A DNA stretch of 64,000 nt from Komagataeibacter nataicola (GTDB taxonomy: Bacteria > Pseudomonadota > Alphaproteobacteria > Acetobacterales > Acetobacteraceae). Both the position numbers and the translations under genes were made by a program. The stretch lies in assembly GCF_003207795.1 (NCBI RefSeq), contig NZ_NIRT01000006.1, forward strand, positions 86,593 to 150,592, in the 5' to 3' direction. Under the pieces are notes generated by a model. It was not told the origin of the DNA. It saw nothing but the letters and a program-made list of their open reading frames with translations, and searched no databases. Positions 37,515 through 45,551 of this stretch are shown piece after piece (position 1 is the stretch's first letter; every line of letters begins with the position of its first letter).

Positions 37515-38159
37515 CTATTTAAGTAATTTACGTAATTCTTCGATGCTTAAGATATCTTTGCCACGATGCAGCATTGAGTGGCAGTTGGGACAAACTGGTC
37601 TTAAGTCACGCACTGGGTCGACGTTATATTCTTCTGATTGTTCAGCTATGGGATGAATGTGATGAACATGAATAAATCCCTGACCATGTTCACCATATTT
37701 TTCTTCAAAATTAAAATTACACACGGAACAATTTAAACCGTAATGTTGTAAGCAAGCTTGTCTAGCGGCTGTATTGCGCTCATAATGGTTTACTACTACA
37801 GTTTGTTTTGCGCCTTCTGGATACAATTCAGGATTTTGTAAAACATCCGGGTAGTCTATTTCATCAATGCGAGACCAATACATTATAACTGGTGAACCGA
37901 ACCCTTCTGGAGAAGGCTGGTAGCCTATCTTTAGTATTGCTCCTTCTCGAGCTAAACGGCTTAGTTGCTGCGCCACGAAGGATACAGCAGTGTAATGGTT
38001 TCCATTTCCAGCACCACCTATGCCATATTGATTTGATATATGGTTATACAAAATCGGGTTTTGAGTATTTAAAGCATTCATTACGTCCATAGTATGGAAG
38101 ATTCTATGTCGCATCGTAATAACGATTTCTTTGAGAGCTAAAAATAAATCTTGTTTCAT
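37515..38159 (-). CDS. HNH endonuclease with N-terminal DNA-binding-like domain
   Basis: A 214-residue protein. The C-terminal half (about 125-205) is an HNH nuclease: CSVCNFNFEEKYG supplies the first Cys pair, FIHVHHIHPIAEQ the His core, and LRPVCPNCHSMLHRG the second Cys pair. The layout is like McrA-type restriction nucleases. The N-terminal half (about 1-105) looks like a winged helix, with an ordered helix-helix-beta pattern (FVAQQLSRLAREGAILKIGY). Base composition is visibly more AT-rich than the chromosome. It lies in the tRNA-Leu island, and a role in restriction of foreign or modified DNA is inferred from fold and location only. Confidence 0.8.
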   Translation of the reverse strand: MKQDLFLALKEIVITMRHRIFHTMDVMNALNTQNPILYNHISNQYGIGGAGNGNHYTAVSFVAQQLSRLAREGAILKIGYQPSPEGFGSPVIMYWSRIDEIDYPDVLQNPELYPEGAKQTVVVNHYERNTAARQACLQHYGLNCSVCNFNFEEKYGEHGQGFIHVHHIHPIAEQSEEYNVDPVRDLRPVCPNCHSMLHRGKDILSIEELRKLLK

Positions 38160-38437
38160 ACTAAATCTTTCACGGTTGAAATGATGTTTATATAAACTTA
38201 GAGAGTTTATGTAGAAGGTGGAAATTTGTATAGAAAGAATTAAAGTAAAGCCAGCCGTGCAAACCAGCGGACACGTTGTGTCGCGGTAGTTTGCAAACTG
38301 GTCTGGGGGCGAGCAAAGCTCTCCCCCGTGAACCCCCTCTTGATGTCAGATTTGGGGGGCAGGCTGAATGTCGGTTATTGGGAAGGGATGACCGGAATCA
38401 GCCATTCGTAGCACTTGTTGAATCCGCGACTTTCCGC
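38160..38437. other. Island intergenic region with hairpin and palindrome
   Basis: No gene is seen. It contains the perfect 12-base palindrome AGTTTGCAAACT (38288-38299) and a strong stem GGGGGCGAGC-AAA-GCTCTCCCCC (about 38306-38328) without a T-run. It separates the HNH gene from the two-gene operon. Confidence 0.55.
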
Positions 38438-39490
38438 TCACTTGATCCAAATACTGAGGTCTGGACTTCCGAAAGAGGGGATTTGCGTCAATCTAGCATG
38501 ACCAATCGCTTGACCGATTGTAGTGAGCTCAAGCGACTTCAACGGCGATGAATTCCACTTGTCGATGACTTCCTCAATTCGAGGGCATTGCGGCTTCAAC
38601 TTCTGCACGATAGCAGCGTCGTCAGCTAGATCGGCGATGGCCTGGGCCCATATGTGTTGAACGTGTTCCACGCTAACTGATGGCGGCCGTTGCATACTCA
38701 ATAAGACTTCCAAGGACATCGCCCGAGGTTGGTAGCATGCTGGGTTGAATACAGATGGAATCAGCAGCGACTTAACATCTGGCGATGTCTCCCCAACGAT
38801 TTTATCGACCTTTTCAGCACTAAAACCCTTCATGAAGAGGGCTGGATAAACTTTCCTCCAAATCTCGATAAGACGAATTTCCCCCATGGATATCGTGGCA
38901 CACCTTTGTGCCACCAAATATTCGTAGGACTGTCGATCAGTCTCTAAATCATCCAACAATTCATCTATAAATGTATTCAAATGCGCGCAGAATGCGGTTA
39001 GATTATTGACAGTAAAATTCTGCGTAAACCTCGAAAAAAAGGCGAACGCAAGTTCGCTTATTTCATTTCTAGTAAGTCGCGATATAGTTGTAATCGCTTC
39101 GTTTATTGCAAAAGCGCGGCGTGACCCGGTGCCCTCACTCGACCTCTTGGCGATAAGATCAACCAAGGTTCCGTGCGTTTCCGTATCGCCCGTTCGGGCA
39201 TAGGCGCGCTGTGCCTCAATGACAACGTACTGGAAGTCAGGATCAGAAAAGGCATCTCTCTTGGCCGCAGCATCCTCGTCGAAACGCTTCATTATGCTTT
39301 CTTCGAATGCTTTAAGTCTGACCTCCATCACGGCTGCAGCGGTTGCAGCTAACTTGGGCATCTGGTCGGCCAACGACTCCACAATGGTCCGCACATCTTC
39401 GGAACTAATGCCTTGATGAACAATGGTGTCCCGCTGACTCTGAATAGCGATAGCCCCTTCCGCCGCCCGCTGATCTTGCCGTGAGCTCAT
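38438..39490 (-). CDS. Island protein resembling the LPO_1073/Vpar_1526 family
   Basis: A 350-residue soluble protein. An N-terminal low-complexity stretch contains GAIAIQSQRDTIV (residues 12-24). A helical region follows, then SDPDFQYVVIEAQRAYARTG (about 82-101) and an all-helical C-terminal domain. The pattern (short Gln/Asp repeat motif, predicted coiled region, then PDFQY...AQ.AYAR) is like the uncharacterised LPO_1073/Vpar_1526 family; I give this from memory and cannot confirm it. The ATG overlaps the stop of the small upstream gene (ATGA), so both are one operon. The motif at 12-24 is repeated in that small protein. Function unknown. Confidence 0.75.
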   Translation of the reverse strand: MSSRQDQRAAEGAIAIQSQRDTIVHQGISSEDVRTIVESLADQMPKLAATAAAVMEVRLKAFEESIMKRFDEDAAAKRDAFSDPDFQYVVIEAQRAYARTGDTETHGTLVDLIAKRSSEGTGSRRAFAINEAITTISRLTRNEISELAFAFFSRFTQNFTVNNLTAFCAHLNTFIDELLDDLETDRQSYEYLVAQRCATISMGEIRLIEIWRKVYPALFMKGFSAEKVDKIVGETSPDVKSLLIPSVFNPACYQPRAMSLEVLLSMQRPPSVSVEHVQHIWAQAIADLADDAAIVQKLKPQCPRIEEVIDKWNSSPLKSLELTTIGQAIGHARLTQIPSFGSPDLSIWIK

Positions 39491-39666
39491 TTGATACGAT
39501 CCACTTTCGTGTCCCGACCTGATTGGATCGAAATTGACCCTTTACCGGTTCGCTGCCGCTGACTGACACGGCGACGATTTATAACCGCCGCGCCAACGCG
39601 GATACCGATTATAGCCACAATCAAAGCCGCCACACCGATGACGATCTGCCACTGCTCGTCTGTCAT
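39487..39666 (-). CDS. 59-residue single-pass membrane protein, partner of the 350-aa protein
   Basis: A short gene. After MTDEQ comes one membrane helix (about 6-29, WQIVIGVAALIVAIIGIRVG), then a basic stretch NRRRVSQRQR and the C-terminal tail GSISIQSGRDTKVDRIK. The ATG is preceded by CGGAGAGAG, a strong ribosome site, and the stop overlaps the start of the downstream gene. The tail motif G-S-I-S-I-Q-S-G-R-D-T-K-V (43-55) matches G-A-I-A-I-Q-S-Q-R-D-T-I-V of the partner. The positive stretch after the helix predicts a cytoplasmic C-terminus facing that partner. Confidence 0.8.
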   Translation of the reverse strand: MTDEQWQIVIGVAALIVAIIGIRVGAAVINRRRVSQRQRTGKGSISIQSGRDTKVDRIK

Positions 39667-40125
39667 AAACTCTCTCCGTTGTTTATTGGGAATTCATATG
39701 CGCGCTCCGTTGTTAGAAGCAAATGCAATTAGTCCCTCAAGTGAATTGGGGGCGGTTTCGGTCTCAGCGTGAAGAGACGGGACGGCTAGAGTGTCGGCGC
39801 TTGCCGAACGGCAGAAAATCTCGTTCGTAGGTGACGCGCCACACTGGAAGGCGATAGGCAGCTATCTGCTGTCCCTAAGCGGTAAGCCACCATTCCGAGA
39901 TCGGCCAGTCCTGCGCATTCCGGTTTGTCCCAAACTCACTCTATCGCGGTTCGTATAGCGATGTCGGCTTTGGAGAAACCGTCAGACCCACTTCCATGTC
40001 TGAGATGAGGCGTAAGCGGTCATTAAATGAAACCTTATTTTTCTGCTCTTTAGGGGGTCAACGGGGGAAGTATTACCCCTTGCCAGATGTTGAATGGGTA
40101 GCCATTCGACACTGCTGGCTCCCTT
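39667..40125. other. Island intergenic region
   Basis: About 460 bases between the small membrane-protein gene and the integrase, both on the minus strand. No gene is recognised. It should contain the promoter of the two-gene operon. Near 40047-40083 there is an imperfect stem (AGGGGGTCAACGGGGG / ACCCCTTG). Confidence 0.5.
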
Positions 40126-41499
40126 TTAAATCGTTCCCTTTTTGAAGGCTGTTTCCGGGTAGCGTATTGCCTCTATTGTTTGTTGCAGATTGGCTGTTGA
40201 AATGCCGGTAAGGTAGGTAGTCGTCCCTTGGCTCTTATGGGTGGCTTCATGACCAAGCAGGCGGTCAATCCACACCTCTCGGATATCTGTATGGGCGTTT
40301 CTGAGTTGTGTGGAAACGGTATGCCGGAACGAGTGAAACGTGATTTCTGCTGGCAGACCAATCCGGGTCTTGAGCAGTGAGAAAGCTCTGCCAAGGGCTG
40401 CGCCTCTGACACCCTGTTTTGAAGTCTCCAAGCCGGGGATGAGGTATGGGCCGTCTGTGGTATCCTTAAGAGTCAGAATACCGGCATCAATCAGCTTTAA
40501 ATGGACTGGCACCATACGAGTGCCTGCTTCTGTCTTGGGTGCCCAGCCGGTTTCGCTATGGGGTCGGATAAGGAAACAGGGGATACCGTCAACAGTCTGG
40601 ACGTCCTCTTTGCGCAGGGTGCAGATTTCGCCCAGCCTCATCCCCGAATAGGCTGCAATCAATGTGACCAGCCTGAAGGTCTCTTCTGGCACGGATGTGC
40701 TATGCCATGAGGCAGAGGCCAGCAAAGCTAGTTCTTTGGTCGTCCAGCTTCTTCTGACGGTCTTCTGTCCGTTTTCAAAATTCCAGCCTGTCCACGGATT
40801 GCGTGTGACCAGTTCCCGCTGGTGTAGCTGGTTCCAGAGGGCAGAGAGACGCATCATGTGGTTTTTCACACTTTTCCCGCTCAGGGTCTGTAAACCTTTC
40901 TCTCTGGCCCTCTGTGCTTCTTCTGCAAGGGTGAGGCTGCTCTTACGCTTGCCCAATGATGCTGGAAGGGAAAACAGCAGGTCGCGGAAGGCTCCAGCCT
41001 TTTCGCCACCGATAATGGACACAGGAGCATCGCCAAAGGCTTGCAGGAACAGGTCTACAGCCCGTTGGGTGGCTTTCTTGGTGTCGGCGCTGGCATGAAG
41101 ATTATCCAGCACAAAGCGTTTTAGGGCACCTGACAGCATCAAGGGTTGAGTTTTGGGAGGCTTGAGCGTTTTCTTCATTGTCCGGGGTTTTGGCACCAGT
41201 GCTGAAACTGGCACGGACCTCGTTTCCTGAGCAGATGAAGGCAGGTTCACGCTCTGCAAATCCCGCAGTGAAACCCGCAGTCCTTCAAGCCTGCTTAAAG
41301 TGTCAGGTTGTGCCAGTGCGGAATGCGCTTGCATGAACAGTTCAGTGGTTCTGGCATGAAGGAGTGATGCTTTTTTGCGGGCTTCATTCTGGTAGCCAGT
41401 TTTCAAAGAAACCCAGATTTCCCGCCGGTTTAAGGCTGCTCGTAGGGCAGGGGGAACGATACGGCGGAAGTGGTAAGTGGTGCCTCGGACACGGAGCAT
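40126..41499 (-). CDS. Tyrosine-recombinase integrase of the tRNA-Leu island
   Basis: A 457-residue phage-type integrase. The N-terminus (MLRVRGTTYHFRRIVP) is a DUF6538-like arm-binding start, followed by a core-binding region (about 125-260) and the catalytic domain with SGMRLGEICTL (Arg), ITFHSFRHT (His-x-x-Arg) and LLGHEATHKSQGTTTYLTGI (His and nucleophilic Tyr). All catalytic residues are present. The ATG at 41499 is chosen for GAGGGAAG upstream. It reads away from tRNA-Leu, whose 3' end lies 89 bases upstream, as expected for an integrase that uses this tRNA as att site. Confidence 0.94.
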   Translation of the reverse strand: MLRVRGTTYHFRRIVPPALRAALNRREIWVSLKTGYQNEARKKASLLHARTTELFMQAHSALAQPDTLSRLEGLRVSLRDLQSVNLPSSAQETRSVPVSALVPKPRTMKKTLKPPKTQPLMLSGALKRFVLDNLHASADTKKATQRAVDLFLQAFGDAPVSIIGGEKAGAFRDLLFSLPASLGKRKSSLTLAEEAQRAREKGLQTLSGKSVKNHMMRLSALWNQLHQRELVTRNPWTGWNFENGQKTVRRSWTTKELALLASASWHSTSVPEETFRLVTLIAAYSGMRLGEICTLRKEDVQTVDGIPCFLIRPHSETGWAPKTEAGTRMVPVHLKLIDAGILTLKDTTDGPYLIPGLETSKQGVRGAALGRAFSLLKTRIGLPAEITFHSFRHTVSTQLRNAHTDIREVWIDRLLGHEATHKSQGTTTYLTGISTANLQQTIEAIRYPETAFKKGTI

Positions 41500-41540
41500 A
41501 GAATCTTCCCTCAGTGGGGAAGGACAATGGAGCAAAGACA

Positions 41541-41616
41541 GCCTTTGCTCCTCATTCAGCCGAAAAATCGTGCTATTTCAGGTGTCTGTGGTGCGAACTG
41601 CGGGACTCGAACCCGC
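41541..41616. repeat. Direct repeat with att site in tRNA-Leu (right copy)
   Basis: Identical to 37281-37356. It covers the integrase upstream region and the last 28 bases of the intact tRNA-Leu gene. Confidence 0.9.
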
Positions 41617-41676
41617 ACGCCCAGTTACAGGCGCAAGATTTTAAGTCTCGTGCGTCTACCATTCCGCCAAGCTCGC
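41589..41676 (-). tRNA. tRNA-Leu (anticodon TAA)
   Basis: 88 bases on the minus strand from GCGAGCTTGGCGGAATGG to GTTCGCACCA, with CCA encoded. The acceptor stem GCGAGCT/AGTTCGC, T-arm GCGGGTTCGAGTCCCGC, anticodon stem CGAGA/TCTTG and loop CTTAAAA give anticodon TAA. The long variable arm is typical of tRNA-Leu. It serves as attachment site of the neighbouring island. Confidence 0.97.
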
Positions 41677-42015
41677 ATATGCAACTCTGTTTAGCATATA
41701 CAGGGCACAGCACAATCATCGGCCAGGATTTTATTGAATTGGGTTGCCGGCACATTATTCATAAATTGCCGTCGTCTGAGTCAGTTTATAAAGATCAGCC
41801 TATGTAATGTGATGGGGGCAGGCTGGTCAAAAAAAGATATTGCGCCCTTCAAATTCAGTCAGCCACGCCTGTATGGCCTTTGGAAAGAATCTTCAGCGCA
41901 TTGCAGAAATCGCGTGCATCCGTATGCGCTCCAGCAGGGGTAAGGTCCATAAGCTGCCCCCTTGAGGGGGATACGGAACCTGCCGCGCCGCCAGGGCGGG
42001 CAGGCCGCAACCACA
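41677..42015. other. Intergenic region upstream of tRNA-Leu
   Basis: No gene recognised. It must contain the tRNA-Leu promoter (minus strand) near 41677-41720. Near 41979-42004 an imperfect stem rich in GC (CCTGCCGCGCC...GGGCGGGCAGG) lies at the 3' end of the efflux operon but lacks a T-run. Confidence 0.5.
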
Positions 42016-43542
42016 TTACTGCTGGAAGGCGCGCGCCAGCATGTTCTGCTTTTCAAGCGATACGGGCAGGGTGGTGTTGGTCAGCGCAATGCCCTGCCAG
42101 CCCGCGCCGAGTGCGGTGTAAAGGTTGATCGCATCCTGCAGGCGCTCCAGCCGGGCCATGGCCTCGGCATTCTGGGCGTTAAGAGTGGTGCGTTCGGTCG
42201 TCAGCACTTCCAGAAAGCCGACAAGACCCGCTGCATACAGCTTGCGGGCGCGTTCGCTGGCCAGTGTGCTGTCTTCCGCAGCCTTGGCCAGCAGTTCGGT
42301 GTGTTCCTCATCATCATGCCAGGCGGCCATTGCATCCTCGACTTCCTTGAAGCCGTTCAGCACGGACTGCCGGTAAGCCAGACGGCTTGCCTCGGCCGCG
42401 GCCTGCGCCATGCGGATCTGCGAAGTGTATTTGCCACCATGCATCAGGGGCAGCGAGGCCATCATCAGGAACTGCCAGCTCATGCCGCCCATCTGGAACA
42501 CCTGGTACAGCGCCGATGCATTGGGGTTGAAGTTCAGCGGAATGGTGAAGTTGGGGTAAAGCTGGGCCACCGCCACGCCAATGCGCGCCGTGGCCTCGGC
42601 ATAGGTGCGTTCGGCCTTGCGGATATCGGGGCGGTTGGCAATGACCATGGATGGCAGGGTGGCAGGGAACTCCGGCACCGGCGGCAGCGGCCTGGCCACC
42701 TTCAGTTCCAGCTCCGACGTGCCCGGCATCTGGCCCATCAGCACATCGATCGCATGGGTAATCTGGGAAATATGGGTCTTGAGCGGTTCGCGCGCGGCGG
42801 TCTGTGAATCCAGCTCCGCCTTGGCCTGCGCGATCTGCATGGTGTTGCCCACACCTTCAAGATACAGCCGGTTGGTCAGGTCATAGGCATCCTGCGCCAC
42901 ATGGATATTGTTGTTGGCGATTTCCAGCCGCAGCTGCTGGTCGCGCAGCATCATGTAGTCGCCAGCGAGTTCCGACAGCATCATGACCATGACGCCACGA
43001 CGGTCCTCGATCGATTCCTCGACCGCGCGGTTCTCGGCTTCCACCCCACGGCGGATGCGGCCGAATACATCGATCTGCCAGCTTGCGCTGAACCCGTAGC
43101 CCAGATACGCGGCCTGGGGCTGGTTGGCCGAGCCCGCAGCAGAGCCGGGACGCAGCGGCCAGTTATCGATATTGACCGAATAACGGACATTACCGGCCGA
43201 GGCCTGCGTATCGACCTGCGGATACCACTGTGATGCCTGCACATCACGAATGGCGCGCTCGGCCATGATCCGCTGGCCCGCCACCTGCAGGTTGTAGTTG
43301 CCCGCAATGGCCTTGTCGATCAGCTTGTCGAGTTCAGGATCCTTGAAGAGGTGCCACCACTCCTTGAGTTCCTTGTTGGTTTCCTCGATCTCCTCGGGGG
43401 TGGCGGTATGCTCGTCCTCGGTGAACTTGGCGGGCAGTTTCATCCGGTCCGGCTGGTAGCGCGGCCCCACCGTGCAACCGGCCAGAAAGATGGCCGATGT
43501 CAGGAACAGGCCGGTCCTGCGGGTAACTGAAGTGATGTTCAT
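42016..43542 (-). CDS. NodT-family outer-membrane efflux lipoprotein (TolC-like)
   Basis: A 508-residue protein with a lipoprotein signal (LTSAIFLAGC, Cys 23), TVGPRYQPD just after, and two repeats of the outer-membrane efflux-protein fold (about 60-265 and 285-490). These form the outer-membrane channel of tripartite efflux systems. It follows the membrane-fusion gene by 15 bases in the operon that also contains a DUF1656 protein and, upstream, a MarR regulator. Confidence 0.93.
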   Translation of the reverse strand: MNITSVTRRTGLFLTSAIFLAGCTVGPRYQPDRMKLPAKFTEDEHTATPEEIEETNKELKEWWHLFKDPELDKLIDKAIAGNYNLQVAGQRIMAERAIRDVQASQWYPQVDTQASAGNVRYSVNIDNWPLRPGSAAGSANQPQAAYLGYGFSASWQIDVFGRIRRGVEAENRAVEESIEDRRGVMVMMLSELAGDYMMLRDQQLRLEIANNNIHVAQDAYDLTNRLYLEGVGNTMQIAQAKAELDSQTAAREPLKTHISQITHAIDVLMGQMPGTSELELKVARPLPPVPEFPATLPSMVIANRPDIRKAERTYAEATARIGVAVAQLYPNFTIPLNFNPNASALYQVFQMGGMSWQFLMMASLPLMHGGKYTSQIRMAQAAAEASRLAYRQSVLNGFKEVEDAMAAWHDDEEHTELLAKAAEDSTLASERARKLYAAGLVGFLEVLTTERTTLNAQNAEAMARLERLQDAINLYTALGAGWQGIALTNTTLPVSLEKQNMLARAFQQ

Positions 43543-43557
43543 GATCGTGCCCGCGCC

Positions 43558-44469
43558 TTACAGATGATCTTGCAGCCATGTCGTCAGGCGACCGCGTTGC
43601 GTGCGGGCCTGCGGGCCGACGCTGATCGTGGCCGTCATGCCGGCGGCGAGTGTCACGCTGTCGGGCACATGGTCAAGGTGGATACGGACCGGGATACGCT
43701 GCGCCAGCCGCACCCATGTGAAGATCGGGCTGACATCCTGCAGGCCAAGCCCGTCGGGGCGGCCATTCTGGTCATTGATACCGCGCGCGATGCTGACCAC
43801 ATGGCCGGGAATGATGTCCTTGTAGCCCATGAGCTTGACGCGCGCTTCGTCGCCCACATGCACGCCCCACATCTTGGTTTCCTCAAAGTAGCCGTTGACC
43901 CAGTAGGAGTCGGCGTCAATCACGGCCAGGCGGGCATGTCCCTCGGTCACGTAATCACCGATCCGCAGGTTGAGGTTGGTGATGTTGCCGTTGACGGGCG
44001 AATACAGGATGGAGCGCTGCAGGTTCAGCTTGGCCAGGTCAAGGGCCGCGCGCGCCGCATCGACCGAGGCGATCTGGGTCGCCACGTTCGAGTTGAACAC
44101 TTCCTGTTCTTCCGCCGAGACGATGCCGCCAAGGCCCATGCGGCGGCGGGCGTCGTTCTGCTTGAGCTTGAGGTCTTCAAGCGCGCCATCGAGCCGGGCC
44201 TGCGCCTCGCGGATGGCCAGGCGGAAGCGGACGGGGTCAAGCACGAACAGAGGGTCGCCGCGATGGACGTACTGGTTGTCCACCACTGGCAGTTGTACCA
44301 CCGTGCCCGATACTTCCGGCGCCACGTCAACGACATAGACGCGGACGCGCCCGTCGCGGGTCCACGGGGCAATCATGTAGGTGTCCCATAAAGTGATGCC
44401 CATGACGACGGCCATCGTCACGACCGCCAGGGTCAGGACCACACGGATCAGGGTGCGCAGGAGGGGCAT
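43558..44469 (-). CDS. HlyD-family membrane-fusion protein (AaeA-like)
   Basis: A 303-residue periplasmic adaptor. It has one N-terminal membrane segment (about 7-27), then VAPEVSGTVVQLPVVDNQYVHRGD (lipoyl half) and IGDYVTEGHARLAVIDADSY (second half), with a coiled region between. It links an inner-membrane pump to the NodT-type outer channel. The size and short coiled coil are like the AaeA/p-hydroxybenzoate-type adaptors, which go with FUSC pumps and DUF1656 proteins. No FUSC gene is present between this and the regulator. Confidence 0.9.
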   Translation of the reverse strand: MPLLRTLIRVVLTLAVVTMAVVMGITLWDTYMIAPWTRDGRVRVYVVDVAPEVSGTVVQLPVVDNQYVHRGDPLFVLDPVRFRLAIREAQARLDGALEDLKLKQNDARRRMGLGGIVSAEEQEVFNSNVATQIASVDAARAALDLAKLNLQRSILYSPVNGNITNLNLRIGDYVTEGHARLAVIDADSYWVNGYFEETKMWGVHVGDEARVKLMGYKDIIPGHVVSIARGINDQNGRPDGLGLQDVSPIFTWVRLAQRIPVRIHLDHVPDSVTLAAGMTATISVGPQARTQRGRLTTWLQDHL

Positions 44470-44496
44470 GGGAATTCTCGAACCTTCTTGGGACAG

Positions 44497-44691
44497 TCAG
44501 ATGTACAGGATCATCAGGCACAGGACGCAAGTGTATAGCGCGACCTCGAACAGGGCGAGATGCCAGAACCATTTCATTATGCCGCACCACCACAGCAGCG
44601 AGCGCAACAGCATGGTGACAGGCAGGGCAGCGACGGCATAGACGACAATCGGTGCCATGAAGACACCGAAGAGGTTGAATTCGCTCAGCAT
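44497..44691 (-). CDS. DUF1656 small membrane protein (AaeX-like)
   Basis: A 64-residue protein with two membrane helices. MLSEFNLFGVFMAPIVVYAV is the usual DUF1656 start. Such proteins are encoded between the FUSC pump and the adaptor in AaeXAB-type operons. ATG 44691 is chosen to match the family. It is 27 bases upstream of the adaptor gene. Confidence 0.85.
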   Translation of the reverse strand: MLSEFNLFGVFMAPIVVYAVAALPVTMLLRSLLWWCGIMKWFWHLALFEVALYTCVLCLMILYI

Positions 44692-44878
44692 CAGGCGGTT
44701 CTCATTCCGAACGGTCCCGTTGAAGGAGAAGCAGGCAGCGACACCCGGTGACAGACTCCGCGCCGCTGTGCCGCTATCTGTAGCCGACACGGCCGCGGGA
44801 AGAAACCGTCAATGGTGCCACAATGCAGGGACACGCCCCCGGCATGGGGTGGAAAAAGGGGGGTAAAGGGCAGGGGCA

Positions 44879-45358
44879 TCACCGCAGTGCCACCGTGTGG
44901 GGGGGCTGGGCGGGTTTTTTACACAGGTTGGCCTCGATCCGCTCAAAGACAGAATAGCAGGCCAGCAGTTCCGGCGTGGAAATGCCATGCAGCAGGCGGC
45001 TCGACACGGCTTCCACCGCATGGCGCACCTGGCGTGCCGTGCGTTCGCCCTTTTCCGTCAGGCTGACGAGCTTCGAGCGTTTATCTTCATGGTCGGGGGA
45101 ACGGAACACGAGGTCGCGGCGTTCCAGTACATCGAGCAGGCGGGCGACGGATGGGGCTTCGATTTCAAGCACGCGCACGAGGTCTGTCTGGCGCACGGGG
45201 GGCGGTAGCAGGCCAAGGTACAGGACGGGCCGCCATGTGGCTTCGGTCAGGCCATATTCGCGCAGGTCATGATCGACCTGCCGACGCCACGCGGCGCCAA
45301 GCCGGGCGAGACGGCGACCGAATGACAGTTCCTTCTTGTTGCGCTCCAGATCGGGCAT
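44879..45358 (-). CDS. MarR-family transcriptional regulator
   Basis: A 159-residue winged-helix protein. EYGLTEATWRPVLYLGLLPP starts the domain, VRQTDLVRVLEIEAPSVARLLDVLERRDLVFRS is the HTH, and HEDKRSKLVSLTEKG is the wing with the usual DxRxK. It is probably the local repressor of the efflux operon just downstream. A near-perfect dyad (45389-45415) lies 31 bases before its own start, suggesting autoregulation. Confidence 0.92.
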   Translation of the reverse strand: MPDLERNKKELSFGRRLARLGAAWRRQVDHDLREYGLTEATWRPVLYLGLLPPPVRQTDLVRVLEIEAPSVARLLDVLERRDLVFRSPDHEDKRSKLVSLTEKGERTARQVRHAVEAVSSRLLHGISTPELLACYSVFERIEANLCKKPAQPPHTVALR

Positions 45359-45388
45359 CGGGTTCCGCCAGCGGGGACATACAGGTAT

Positions 45389-45415
45389 TAAGCATGCAAA
45401 CCATTTGCGTGCTTA
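45389..45415. promoter_or_regulatory. Probable MarR operator
   Basis: TAAGCATGCAAA-CCA-TTTGCGTGCTTA: a 12-base inverted repeat with one mismatch and a 3-base spacer, a size typical of MarR operators. It is located just upstream of the MarR gene, on its promoter. Confidence 0.7.
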
Positions 45416-45481
45416 GTATGTCCGGAAGCTGCACGTTTCCAGAAAACGCCAATGTGAGCCAATGCAATTTCAGCATGGATA

Positions 45482-45515
45482 CTATCTGGCAATGACGTGG
45501 ATCATTGCCAGATAG
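45482..45515. repeat. Perfect 14-bp inverted repeat
   Basis: CTATCTGGCAATGA-CGTGGA-TCATTGCCAGATAG with no mismatch. It lies between the MarR promoter region and the 3' end of the holin-like gene. There is no T-run on either side, so it may be a protein-binding site or an RNA stem at the end of the holin-like transcript. Confidence 0.7.
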
Positions 45516-45551
45516 CCCGGGCGCGGCGGTCTGGTGGTTGTTATCTGCCTG

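Noticed and set aside
37217..37522. 101-codon plus-strand frame over the att repeat
   Set aside because: It crosses the tRNA 3' end copy and the integrase upstream region; no ribosome site or family.
41979..42004. GC-rich stem at the end of the efflux operon as a rho-independent terminator
   Set aside because: No T-run follows on the minus strand, so it is only noted.
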